From the NCBI GenBank assembly GCA_902806575.1, contig CADCXD010000011.1:2604001-2668000 (forward strand): a stretch of DNA of 64,000 nt. The letters are read 5' to 3'. The stretch comes from Jackrogersella multiformis. Its lineage: Eukaryota > Ascomycota > Sordariomycetes > Xylariales > Hypoxylaceae. The position numbers and the translations under genes were made by a program. Positions 48,641 to 58,966 of this stretch are shown one piece after another (the stretch's first letter is position 1; every line of letters starts with the position of its first letter). The notes beneath the pieces are model-generated. The model did not search any database. It saw only the letters and a program-made list of their open reading frames with translations, and had not been told where the DNA came from.

Positions 48641-49448
48641 ATGAACAAGAATCATTTCAGCATTCTTACCATGAACTCCCAATCCATCAACGTCGCCGTC
48701 CAGGGTGACGGCAAGGAGAGAAAGAAATGTGAGCATTCACCACCCATACGATACGAACAGTTTATACTGACATGTTTAAAGCGACGTACTTTCCTCCCAA
48801 CAACAGTAAGCCGTTATCCAAACATAGTGAGGTACTTCTCAACTGACAGCTCCTCAGTGGTCTACGGCGGTGAGATGAATGACAGTTTGCTTGGTTTCCT
48901 CACGCGTTTCGCCGAGTCGCAGGTCAAGCATCGAGCCAGTGAAGGTATCCCGCTCATTCGTCTGTGGACCGATGCTCGCGATGCCGAAGATGTCGAACGC
49001 ATGGCAGAGCCGTACCAGCAATACTTGGTACTAGTGAGAAAGGCAGCCGGTCGTAAGTAGAAACACATGCCATTCGATTTATATCAAGTGCTAACAATAA
49101 TAAGGAATGCTAGCCGAGGAACTACAGTCTAAGCAGACAGGCGCCGGAGTATCTATGCCACAAATGGCCCCTATCGCTACCCCATACACCGGTCATGGTT
49201 TCAACATGCCTTCTTCAGCTCAGCATCAAGGTCTCAATGCCGTGTCCTCCGGCCCGGGAATGCCCTCTCTGGAAGCGCCTTCTCTAGGCAGACTCGACCC
49301 GCGCGCTACTACGTTCTCTCCACCGATCCCTACTACAAAGGAGGAACAACGTCATCCCGAGACCAAGTCGGCGATGTCCCGCGCTGCAAGCTTCGAGGAA
49401 CGATGCAAGAAGCTAGGACTCCGTATCTCGTCGGTAAGGAAGGAATAA
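48641..49448 (+). CDS. Small protein of unknown function
   Basis: Four exons (48641-48728, 48782-48805, 48858-49052, 49105-49448) give 216 residues in one frame. The introns are short (52-53 bp), and the last has a clear CTAAC branch site. I do not recognise the family. The first 100 residues look globular, with YFPPNN, VYGGEMNDSLLGFLTRFAES and a charged helix DARDAEDVERMAEPYQQYL. The middle is Pro/Ser/Met-rich and probably disordered. The C-terminus has a basic helix EERCKKLGLRISSV. The second exon is a 24-nt microexon, the weakest point of the model. The ATG at 48641 is followed by a second in-frame ATG ten codons later. Confidence 0.6.
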
Positions 49449-52400
49449 AGGGGGGAAGATTACCTACTATCGCATCTAGTAGAGGTCTGAACAAGAAATC
49501 GGTGGTAATAAGGAGTGTGTTTTGTTTTGACTACTTTTGAAATGAACATCTGAGGACTTGTTGCTGTTAGATTGTCGAGCCTGAGACTATTTGTTGATCC
49601 ATATCTTCTACTGGTAGTCAATTGATGCTGCCATCGATGAACAACCCTCTTACGTCCTATCCAATTAGTAGCATGACCTATTATTCCGCAAGGTATTTAG
49701 TCGACGAGAATTTCGACAACTAGGCTCGTCTTCATCGTTAGGTGCTTGACGAATAGGTCCATCCGTATTCCCCTGAAATCTGCTCAATTGCATCACAAGT
49801 CACCAATAACCAAGAATATGACTGGTTACCGACGGTAAGGGTTTTCACATGTTTATATCGACGGGTTTCATGACACAAAGTGAGGGCGGTGAAGGTCTGT
49901 TACCTCAGCCTTATCTCAATTACGCCGAAATCCTGGAAAGTAACCGAATGAAGCCATTTAATCGTCGAACTTACATAGTGGACGGCTATGGGGTAATTGA
50001 AGATGGTCGTCGATGCAGTGGACTTCTTGAAGAATAAGCGAATCGAAGATAACGAGTTCGTACCTCTTAACACATACATAGTGTATTATGAGACAGGGGT
50101 TAGGGAATCGTCGCTGCGGCTTACTCCACTACTGAGCCCGAGGAATATGTTTAGGTAGTATTGATGTAACCCGTTTGGCTTCGCATCATATTCGAATATC
50201 TGTTATTATGAACCATGGTCCGGCATCGTTAGGATACTATGGTACAACCGTAGTAGTTCCATTTTCCCCATTCACTACCTCCTACGACCCAGGTAGGTAG
50301 GATTACTAAGTTCAGAGAGAATGAGGTCGGATACGTACGTAACCACTTCTGCCACTGCCACGCCGGAGGTTTTCTTGGAGGCGGTTTTGTCAGGTGGCTT
50401 GCTAGAGCTGGTAATTTACCTACCTAGGTATGTAGAACTAAAACAAATATTACATGCATACCTAAAGCAATTAGGTACCAAAGTACGCAGGCTCGAATGT
50501 CAAACTGCCGTTGAGTTGGCTCTAGATAGTTTACTTGTAGGGAGATATTTGAGACAGAAAAATTGGCTAGTTGATAACCTAGCGATCGAACCACGGAATC
50601 GTCCTTTTTAGAACTAGCCTCGTCGAGATTTGTTTACTAATAATATAGGTTTCCGAAGTGCAATTCGTAATCTCCTACTACGTACATAGCTCTGGCGCAT
50701 CTACCAGTAATAGCTATTGGCTAGCAGTTGGAAGTTGGAAGTTGGAAATAGGGAATAAATTCATACCCACCTGGTATAAGTATGATAAGAAAATTTAAAG
50801 GAAAAGCACGAACCAATAATGTACCTAACTAGGTACCTAAGATGATGTTAGAACTTGGCTGTGAAAAAACTTGAGGCGTATTGGACTTCCACTTAGGTAG
50901 GTACCTAGGTATGTAACGGCGAGGAGGCAAGGGATGGTTCAGGGGGAAGAGTGTCAGCATTGGCAGAGTCGCTGAAATTATACCTTCCCAAGGGTGCTAC
51001 AAGGTACCTAGCTGTATGAGTTGATAATGACTATCACTGGTTATAAATCGGAACATAAAAACTAACAAATGTAGGTACCAAGGAGCCAAGAGCTTTAGAT
51101 AGCCCTAACAATTAGTACCTAGGTAGGTATCTGCCAGCTGATTTGACCTGTAGAAGTTGGTGATATCTCTACCCTACCAGGTACCATACCTAATAGGTAT
51201 TTAGTGTACGGGGTATGGAGAGCTAACCGAACTACCTGGTATTTACCGTCAGCTTTGTCGACTTTGGGCCTAGGACGCTGCCTGGGTAGCTATAAGCGCT
51301 AGTGTAGAGCGGCCCTGCATAGACCCTTGTCGGTGTGGAGTTTTCCTTATCTTGCCCATACCCATACCTCACGTACAATACCTTAGGTAGGTAGTACCTA
51401 GGTAGGTAGGTGGAAAGAGACCGAGTTGAGGTTGGTACATACCCTAGGTAGGTAGCCTAAGTACCTATAACTTTACACAATAATACCTACAATGGCAACA
51501 AGTTAATAGTACTTTCTATAGTAATACTTTCTATTATTATTGCTTTTAGCATACTAATTATGTAGTAGGCCTCGAATATCATGGAGACCTAGGTATGATG
51601 ATATTCTTATAGAAAAGCCTGCTCACTACCTACACATACCTCACATTAGGTATTATGTTGACTCGGTCGACTTTCCTTGGTTTGCTGTCATACAATTACT
51701 ATCGCTGGTAGGTAATGCAGATTTCAGCCTTCGAAAAGCAAGCGCCAAGTCTGTCGACATTCGATACGTATGCAACTTTATGGGGCCAGCTCTAGCATAA
51801 GGCAGCTCAGGTATGTACATAATCGTCTCATCCCATCCCTTACATTAGTACATTGTTCGTCTGTTCTACCTACCTCATAGTAGTACGATGTAGTAGTGTA
51901 AACCCGGAGCCCTAACGAGGATCCCCTGAGTCTCATATCAACGGTTCTTACATTACCTACTCGCTCGTCTTCCCATTGTCGACACGGGTAAAGTCCCGAA
52001 TTCGTCTAGTAAGAATAAACAATACCATAGACTTCTCGAGAATGACTTGATAGATGGAACAGCGTGGTTTATGCACCACCACCACCACTACTACCACTAC
52101 CTACCTAATGCTACCTACTACTCTACCTACCTGGGTACGATAGTAAGTAAAATTTCACATGCTGTTCTTTTCTTCTTCGAGAGGGGCCGATGATATTGGA
52201 ATCAATAGCTTCTTCCAGTTAGCTGCGAGCCCCTGTTGAATCGTAACTTCGACATGCCTTAAAAGGGTATCTGATCTGGAAGGACCCATACCTATGGAAA
52301 ACCATGCAACTGGGGATATCGACTTCAGGGATGTCTGACCCGATGCATCGTGGGAAAGGAACCAATAAAGTCGCAGCCCTGCCACACTTACGGAAAGTGT

Positions 52401-53327
52401 TCCAGAATATAGACCCTGACCTTGTAGATAGTCCTCTCTCACAGTAGCATCCCCCACGTTGATATTTATTTGTGTCGTACATATCCTCAACATCTCCCAG
52501 CTCTTCAGTGGAATGTATAGGGGTAGAATATTTCCTCTCACGGCCAAAACAATTACCCACCGAGGTACCCAGAAAAATATAGAAAAATACAGAATAATAT
52601 AGGAGCAGGCCATCTTGTTATTCTCGGTTCATGGTCGAATTCGCTGTGAGCTCCGTTTGATCCGAACCTCTGGAAAGGAAAAAAAAGTATCTTAAGATTT
52701 GCAAAAGCAATATCGAACGCCACAAGTTCGTTGATAATCGGATTTTAGATGGTAGATTGTCGCCGTCGCGCCCCATTCTCCGAGACTTCGCCTGCTGGAC
52801 TATCGATTTCTTCCTATTTAATTCATGGGCATCAGTATTTCGGCCTCCCACTCTCGGTTAAATACTTGAATGTATGGATGCAAGTCTAGGATAGATCAGG
52901 TTTTTAAGACGGCTAGGGCTCGATCAAGTTCGATATATCACGTCGACTGATCAGCGAAGTTTCATAAAGTTTCATCGAAGTCACCTACTTCTTTCGACGA
53001 CCAGGCGAAGGTCCTCCGCTCCTTAACAACCTTTGCAACCTGCGACTAACCTGCGACGGATAAATGCACCTAAGTCTGGCCTCGTAGAAGCTCGCTATAC
53101 GAATTTTCCATTCTCATTCCAGTAGCCGCTACGTGGAACGACTGTCCTCCCCACGAGGGCAGATTGGACTACGTGAGGCTTCACCAACATCATTTCAACT
53201 CCTGATGCGTGCGCGGACAGGCTCTTAGCAATTCACCCTTCATAGAGCGGCCACCAACTTCTCATATTAACCACGGAGCTTAGGAGATACGGTGCCTGTC
53301 CCTAGCTAAGCTAGAAGTGATCTGACC
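49449..53327. repeat. Gene desert with dense TACCTAGGTA palindromes
   Basis: About 3.9 kb has no recognisable gene. TACCTAGGTA, ACCTAGGTAGGTA and related forms are very frequent between 50280 and 51480. Weak open frames at 49849-50037 and 50321-50611 cross these motifs and are unlikely to be genes. A candidate small frame at 52155-52613 is listed separately. Confidence 0.6.
52155..52613 (-). CDS. Doubtful 152-residue open frame
   Basis: An ATG-started frame of 152 residues begins with a hydrophobic segment (YIILYFSIFFWVPRWVIVLAV). I recognise no family. It lies alone in a repeat-rich region and may be chance. Confidence 0.2.
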   Translation of the reverse strand: MACSYIILYFSIFFWVPRWVIVLAVRGNILPLYIPLKSWEMLRICTTQININVGDATVREDYLQGQGLYSGTLSVSVAGLRLYWFLSHDASGQTSLKSISPVAWFSIGMGPSRSDTLLRHVEVTIQQGLAANWKKLLIPISSAPLEEEKNSM

Positions 53328-56300
53328 ATGTCTGGGCGTAGCGCATACGTGAGGAAAAAGATCACCGAGCCGAGGTCCGGTGTGCGATCTCCTCCGGGAA
53401 GCAGTCGGTATTCCGACCGGGATGACCTCTCGATCAGCGAGTCCGTTCTGCCGCAAGGCACCGGCTACGGCACGACAAATGCGCGGTTTCTCAAGTTCTC
53501 GGAGCCGGTGCGGGAGGCGGAGATGACAAGCTATCGCACCGAGCTCGCAAGCTTCAGCAACAACAGCAGCGAGAGCCAGAGCGGCGGAAGCGATGCAGGG
53601 AGGAGAGAGGGCGGCTCCGGCGCGCAGCGCAAGGGGCCGATGGCCGACTTTGCGTATGCCAGAGCGAGGAAGCCCGTGTTGAGGACGGAGGACATCTCGG
53701 GCATCGAACGGTCTGGCTTCCGAAGCGCCGTGGACAAGAAGAGCGACGAGTTCCGCAAGGGCCTTACCAAAGCTTTCACTTTTGGGGGTAAAAAGAAGAA
53801 GACCAACGAGGCTCCTCGACCCGAATCGTCTGCCACTATTAGAGGCCACGGCGATATAGATTCGTTCGACATGAGCGAAATGCATATGATGCCCATGCAG
53901 CACCCACAGCACCTAGTATGGGATCCGGAGTATCAGCAGATGATCTCGCCGCCGCCATCTACTAAGCTACCCCCGGTCCCTCCGCCCTCAAACATGCCCC
54001 CTATCAAGCGTTGGATCGGCGCCGGGAGACCAGTGCAGCGGTGGAACAAGCTCCGGAAAGACCCTGAATTATGGGATCCTAACGGCGACGTTCTGGTGTT
54101 CTTTGGCCGCAAGGGACAAGCCCCGCGGCCTAACCCTTCTTTCCGTCTCTCCTCTCACATCATCGAGGCGACCGAGTCTCGCTTTCTCATCACTCTCCTC
54201 CGCGAAGGGTCCACGGAGGAAGAATACGATTCGCGGATGCATATGCCGCCGTCGCCTATCGGTGCACCGCCGATGCTGCGACCGCACGGCTCTCACCCGC
54301 AGCTCGGGTACAACCTAGGTCGGAATGGCCAGCCGACGCCTCCGGTCTCCGAAGATACAAGCCTCGACGCCGACGGCCAGATCTCGTACGAGATGTACTT
54401 CCCCACGCCGTCTAGCTTGAGCAGGCTCGACGCGCACCGGTACGCCATCACGACGCGCAACGTGTTTGCGCTTTTGTACCACGCCTCCCTGGTCGGCCTG
54501 TCACTCTCCCAGGCGCTGTCCGACCTGCTCGCGCGCCTCGCGACGTATATGCCCCCCGAGGCTGACAACGTCGGTACCATCATCAACTACCTGTCCGCGC
54601 GCGGGATCGACGACGCCCGCAACGACGCGGAGACTGCCGTTTCCATGCTGGCGTGGTCGGAGACCCCGGAGGTGCGGTGGGAGGAAGGGTGGTGCGAGGC
54701 CTTCGTGCACTGCGCCGGCATGTACTCCCGGCTGGAATCCTGCGCCGACTTCAAGAGCATCACCCCCATCACGCGCGCCCTCCTGGAGAGAGCGTGTCTC
54801 GAGTCGCAGCTTCGCGTGCAGGCCGCGGAAGAGCGCCTCGCCGACTTCTCGTACGGGGATATCTGGCCTACGGCTGGCCCGTCCGTGCGAGGCGCCGCTC
54901 GTGATGCGGCCGACCGCTTGCAGCAGTTCCTCGTCAACCACTATTCCAGGCTTTACGGCGAATGGCCTCCCCCCGACGCCGGCGCCAGGACGGCGGAGGG
55001 CGAGGAGATGTGGCTGACCAGGACGGTGGCGAGACAGATGCAAAAGGACTTCGGCGCGCTCTACGACTACCTCATCAACCGAGATATCGTGTGGGACGAG
55101 TCCGAGACCCGGAGCAGTCGGAAATGGATGATGGTTTCCGAGAGCGGCAACAAGTCCTTCAACCCCGATACCGCCGACCTCCCTTTCACGGACATGCTGA
55201 TCGAATTTGACAACCGAATGCGGTTCCCTCACATCCCGCACCCCTATCCGCTCGTTCCCGACTCAATCCCGCCGACCGCATTTCCCCCGTCCGGCTCGGG
55301 CCGCGAGAAGCTGAGGAAAGACAGGAACAACAACAACAACATCAAGAACGGCGACGACCGCATCAACGAACGGCGCGCCCAGCTAGCCTACACCGAGGCG
55401 ACCAACATCTACATCCTGGGGTCGGACTTCACGCAGTCCGACCTCATCGAGGGCTTCGTCAAGTTCGAGAAGGCCGACCAGATCGGCGCGGTGGACCCCT
55501 TCGTCGCGCGCCGCGGCCGCTGGGTGCTGATCTACGGCATCCTGCAGACGCTGGCCAGCGTGTCGGTCGACGCGCCCAACGTGCGGTACAAGGACGAGGT
55601 GTCGTACCACATGTCGCCGCGCTTCAAGGGCACCAAGGCGCCGCCGTGGAAGGGCGCGTCCGGCCCCGCGGCCGAGGCCCGCCACGAGCTCTCGCACTGC
55701 TGGCTCGCGCTCCGCGGCTGGCAGGGAAGCAGCGCCAGCGGCCCCGAGAGCGTCGACTCCGACGCCTCCAACTCGGGCGACCCCGTGCTCCGCATGATGC
55801 GCGCGCAGGCCCAGAAGTTCCCCCGCCCGCCCCGCACCGTGACCAGCCGGTCGAGCAGTAAAAATAACGGCGGCGGATGGCACACCCCGCGCAGCGGCCA
55901 GTCCAGCGTCACCGGCACCGCCGCCGCCTCGTCTACCATGTGGGGCGGCTCCTCGGCCGTGAGCGTCAGCGCCTTCTCCGACGACGCGGCCTCGAGCATC
56001 ACGCGCCCGCCCTCGTCGACGACCTATACCAGCCACGGCCACAGCCACAAGGGGGGCTACGCGAGCGAGCGAGGGGCCAGGAGCGAGCGCAGCTACGCGA
56101 CCTTCGGCCCGGCCAGCGCCAGCACCAGACACGACGGCGGCGGCGGCGGGTGGCAGCCCCAGGGCCTCAGCATACGCCGGACGAAGCCGCCGGCGCCGCT
56201 GGACCTCAACCTGGACACGTCGCGCATGGAGGGGTTCTTCGACGCGAGAAACAGCCCCTCCAGCTACGGCGGCGCGCCGATCCTGAGCCCGAACAGCTCC

Positions 56301-56369
56301 GACGGGCTCGGGCCCGTGATTCGCGACTTCGACGAGCTCGACTCCGTCGCCGAGGAACATCTCGCTTAG
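53328..56369 (+). CDS. Large fungal protein of unknown function (resembles DUF8004 family)
   Basis: One exon, 1,013 residues. I recognise the kind of protein from fungal genomes, which I recall being annotated as DUF8004; that name is from memory and uncertain. The first 250 residues are disordered (Ser, Arg, Pro) with a lysine run (GGKKKKTNEAP). A conserved central region follows, about residues 235-780. It includes WNKLRKDPELWDPNGDVLVFF, the helix FALLYHASLVGLSLSQAL, a GVRSP-type start motif near the N-terminus, and ATNIYILGSDFTQSDLIEGF followed by RRGRWVLIYGILQTLA. The last 230 residues are Ser/Gly-rich and probably disordered, ending in an acidic segment (DFDELDSVAEEHLA). No membrane helix or catalytic motif is seen. 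The gene is GC-rich, giving long open frames in other frames that should be ignored. Confidence 0.8.
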   Translation: MSGRSAYVRKKITEPRSGVRSPPGSSRYSDRDDLSISESVLPQGTGYGTTNARFLKFSEPVREAEMTSYRTELASFSNNSSESQSGGSDAGRREGGSGAQRKGPMADFAYARARKPVLRTEDISGIERSGFRSAVDKKSDEFRKGLTKAFTFGGKKKKTNEAPRPESSATIRGHGDIDSFDMSEMHMMPMQHPQHLVWDPEYQQMISPPPSTKLPPVPPPSNMPPIKRWIGAGRPVQRWNKLRKDPELWDPNGDVLVFFGRKGQAPRPNPSFRLSSHIIEATESRFLITLLREGSTEEEYDSRMHMPPSPIGAPPMLRPHGSHPQLGYNLGRNGQPTPPVSEDTSLDADGQISYEMYFPTPSSLSRLDAHRYAITTRNVFALLYHASLVGLSLSQALSDLLARLATYMPPEADNVGTIINYLSARGIDDARNDAETAVSMLAWSETPEVRWEEGWCEAFVHCAGMYSRLESCADFKSITPITRALLERACLESQLRVQAAEERLADFSYGDIWPTAGPSVRGAARDAADRLQQFLVNHYSRLYGEWPPPDAGARTAEGEEMWLTRTVARQMQKDFGALYDYLINRDIVWDESETRSSRKWMMVSESGNKSFNPDTADLPFTDMLIEFDNRMRFPHIPHPYPLVPDSIPPTAFPPSGSGREKLRKDRNNNNNIKNGDDRINERRAQLAYTEATNIYILGSDFTQSDLIEGFVKFEKADQIGAVDPFVARRGRWVLIYGILQTLASVSVDAPNVRYKDEVSYHMSPRFKGTKAPPWKGASGPAAEARHELSHCWLALRGWQGSSASGPESVDSDASNSGDPVLRMMRAQAQKFPRPPRTVTSRSSSKNNGGGWHTPRSGQSSVTGTAAASSTMWGGSSAVSVSAFSDDAASSITRPPSSTTYTSHGHSHKGGYASERGARSERSYATFGPASASTRHDGGGGGWQPQGLSIRRTKPPAPLDLNLDTSRMEGFFDARNSPSSYGGAPILSPNSSDGLGPVIRDFDELDSVAEEHLA

Positions 56370-57418
56370 ACAGGGGTCTGGACTCGGGGATGCCTGAATA
56401 GGTACATACGGGATGGAAAGTCTGCGCTGTTGCGTTTATCCCGCGGGAGATTGTCTAGTTGGGCTGGAGTACATCGGTTGGGGGTAGGATGGCGGTGTTA
56501 CTCGTTGGGGTACTCGATAAGTGAGCGATGTCTGATGATGATATGTACGAAGCTTTGGGGGAGGTCCTTTGTTTGCTGGCGGAGTACGAAGAGGTGCGCA
56601 ATGCGGAATGGATGCGGAATACCCGAGTGAAGCTATTCTAGTAGTGTATGATCGGTTCGAGGCGCGCTGGACATGGCGGTTAGCTAAAAACGATGTGATT
56701 GTCGAACGAATCCAAACTACCTACCTAGTTACATATTAAAGAATTTAATTATAAATTGGGACTACTCTTACCTGTTGGGCTTTTTGGATTGCTGTTGGTT
56801 TTCAGATATTTCTATCGTCTCGTCACGGCGCCACTTGTTGGTGAGTTTGTGGGATAGATAATGGTGTAGCTTCTAGCTGGGCATGGATGGACAAACTAGC
56901 CTGCGCAAAGAGTGGTTAAATCCTCGTTGATATCTTATGTATCATCACTTGAGAGGTTCCTAGCTCAGGCTAAAATACAAGCCAAAATATACCTACCTAG
57001 GTAGGTATCCAGGAACTTGGCACGACGGCGAGACGAACTGGTCGTCTTTTCACATCGGCTTACCTACCAATGGTAAAAGAACGTAGGATCTGGTAACAGT
57101 AGATTTACTCTGCTCGCCAACGAGGCAGATAGCGAAGGAAGCTCTACAGAGGATACGAGAGGGAGAGACTAGAACGTCATTGTTGATACCGCACAAGAAA
57201 AATGCTGCAAGTGAGTTTACCTATGTAGATTTTTGTTCCGCCCCTTTTACTCGGAGACGGAGACCGATGACGATATCTACATACAGTGGGCATTTCAACC
57301 TAGATGCTGAACGCCGTTTCTTTTATCCTTAAGAAATAGCAACCAACGCAATACAAGCAAAGGCGAAATAATAGACATGTCTTATTTACTTTAATTCAAT
57401 CTACCTCTACTTCTACGT
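56370..57418. other. Intergenic between convergent genes
   Basis: No gene is seen. A TACCTACCTAGGTAGGTA palindrome lies at about 56991-57008. Confidence 0.5.
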
Positions 57419-58966
57419 CTACCTCCTAATAAGCTTGGTCGCCTCCTGCATAAACGCCTTATCGTCAATCAGCTCGACGCCGATCTGGGCGAGCGCGCGC
57501 GCGACGATCTCCGTGCGGCCGTAGCTGTACTCGGTGGCGGAGGTCTGCGCGAACACGGGCTCGTGGTTGAAGCCGCAGGGCGCGCCGGCCGCGTCCTCGC
57601 AGATGCGGAAGTTGGGGTGGAAGATGGCCTTGGCGACGCTGAGCACCTGCTTGGTGCCCGCGTCGACCCGCGCGTCCTGCACGAAGCCCGCGTCCGTCGC
57701 CGCCGGCGCGAACGTCGAGTACTTCCAGTCCGCCTGGCTGCCGTGGTCCGCGTCCTTCATCAGGCTGATGAACCGGTCGCCGAGCGCCGTGAGCACTTCC
57801 AGCGCATGGTACGGCCGGTCCGTGGCGATGCGCGCGGCTTTGGGGGCCACGGCCGATTTCACGGGCTGCAGGACCGAGTCCAGATCGTCGGTGTACCTGG
57901 TGCGGACCGAAACCGTGATGTCGAGCGCCTTGACAGTGGCGTTCCCGGGCAGGAAGAACGAGAGCCCATCTTTGCCGCTGCTGGTCAGCGTGCGGAACGT
58001 CTCGATGCTTAGTCTGAGCGGGCTCTTGGTCGACTCGGACGCGTGGCCCCCCGGCCCTTTCACCGTAACCGCGACGCCCTTTGCGACCTCGCCGGTTTCC
58101 GCAACGGTATAGCTCACGCCCGCATACGTAGTATCCAGCAGCCCAGACACAGTCGAGTCCACCTCCTTCAGGCTCAGGCCCGCGATCCCGAGCGAGATCT
58201 CTTGCGCCACCACGTTGATGGAAAACATCCCGACGTCTTCCACGGGCGTGGCCGAGGATGCCGTGCCGGGCAGCGAGCTCGCGAGGTCCGTGATCAGCAC
58301 GAGTGCCTCGTACGCGGTCTTGACCACGTCGGCATGCGTGTTCCCGACGAAGCTCGCCTGCGCGTTGACGCGTCCCTGCATAGGCTGCACGGCGTTGGCG
58401 CTCGTAGGATGCGCCATCATCCACACGTCCACGCCGTTGAATGCGCCCGCATCGAGGAGGCGTCCCTTGCCGGCCGTGTTCTCCTCGTCGGGTGTCCCTA
58501 GGACCTTGATCCTCCCGGGAATGTCCAAGTCGATGAGCGCCTGGCGCGCCATGCTCGCTGCGGCCAGGCCGTTGAGCACGATGTGGTTGTGCCCGCAGGC
58601 GTGGCCGATGCCTAGGATGGCGTCGTACTCGGCCATGAAGCCGACGATAGGTATGTCACCCTCGGAGCCCGAGAACGAGGCAGGCTTGTGCGTGAAGCTT
58701 AGCTCGAATGCCGTAGCCTGGCCGTAAGCGTGCGGCGTAACAGTCCATAGCCCAGGGTTTGTCGTGGTAAAGTATTTCACAACAGAATCGTGGGCGTGGA
58801 CTTCTTGAGTGGAAATCTCCGGGTGGGCAAAGATATCTTGGGCTACAGCCTTCAGACCTGGGAACACATTCGCCGAGATGGTCTTTAAGCGACTGGGGAG
58901 GGTGCTCAAATCCGTTGCTACCGTGAGGCCGAGCGAGGCCAGCAGGATTAGGTGGGAGCGGGCCAT
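57419..58966 (-). CDS. Secreted M20-family amidohydrolase/peptidase (PM20D2-like)
   Basis: A single exon of 515 residues from the ATG at 58966; the frame above holds only a TTG. The N-terminus is a signal peptide (ARSHLILLASLGLTVATD). The catalytic domain shows the zinc-binding histidine region GHACGHNHI and the glutamate segment GTPDEENTAGKG of M20 di-zinc hydrolases. MAHPTSAN and VKGPGGHASES are further family marks. The C-terminal metal-ligand region has GFNHEPVF. M20 enzymes of this type hydrolyse N-acyl amino acids or dipeptides. With a signal peptide it probably acts in the vacuole or outside the cell. The exact substrate is unknown. Confidence 0.9.
   Translation of the reverse strand: MARSHLILLASLGLTVATDLSTLPSRLKTISANVFPGLKAVAQDIFAHPEISTQEVHAHDSVVKYFTTTNPGLWTVTPHAYGQATAFELSFTHKPASFSGSEGDIPIVGFMAEYDAILGIGHACGHNHIVLNGLAAASMARQALIDLDIPGRIKVLGTPDEENTAGKGRLLDAGAFNGVDVWMMAHPTSANAVQPMQGRVNAQASFVGNTHADVVKTAYEALVLITDLASSLPGTASSATPVEDVGMFSINVVAQEISLGIAGLSLKEVDSTVSGLLDTTYAGVSYTVAETGEVAKGVAVTVKGPGGHASESTKSPLRLSIETFRTLTSSGKDGLSFFLPGNATVKALDITVSVRTRYTDDLDSVLQPVKSAVAPKAARIATDRPYHALEVLTALGDRFISLMKDADHGSQADWKYSTFAPAATDAGFVQDARVDAGTKQVLSVAKAIFHPNFRICEDAAGAPCGFNHEPVFAQTSATEYSYGRTEIVARALAQIGVELIDDKAFMQEATKLIRR

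Noticed and set aside
53280..53912. 210-residue minus-strand frame
   Set aside because: Antisense to the N-terminal part of the 1,013-residue gene, no recognisable feature.
55383..56360. 325-residue minus-strand frame
   Set aside because: Shadow of the GC-rich 3' half of the gene at 53328-56369; low complexity and no domain.
57465..58424. 319-residue minus-strand frame inside the M20 hydrolase gene
   Set aside because: Same strand but another frame; rich in Arg and Gly, while the 515-residue frame carries the catalytic motifs.
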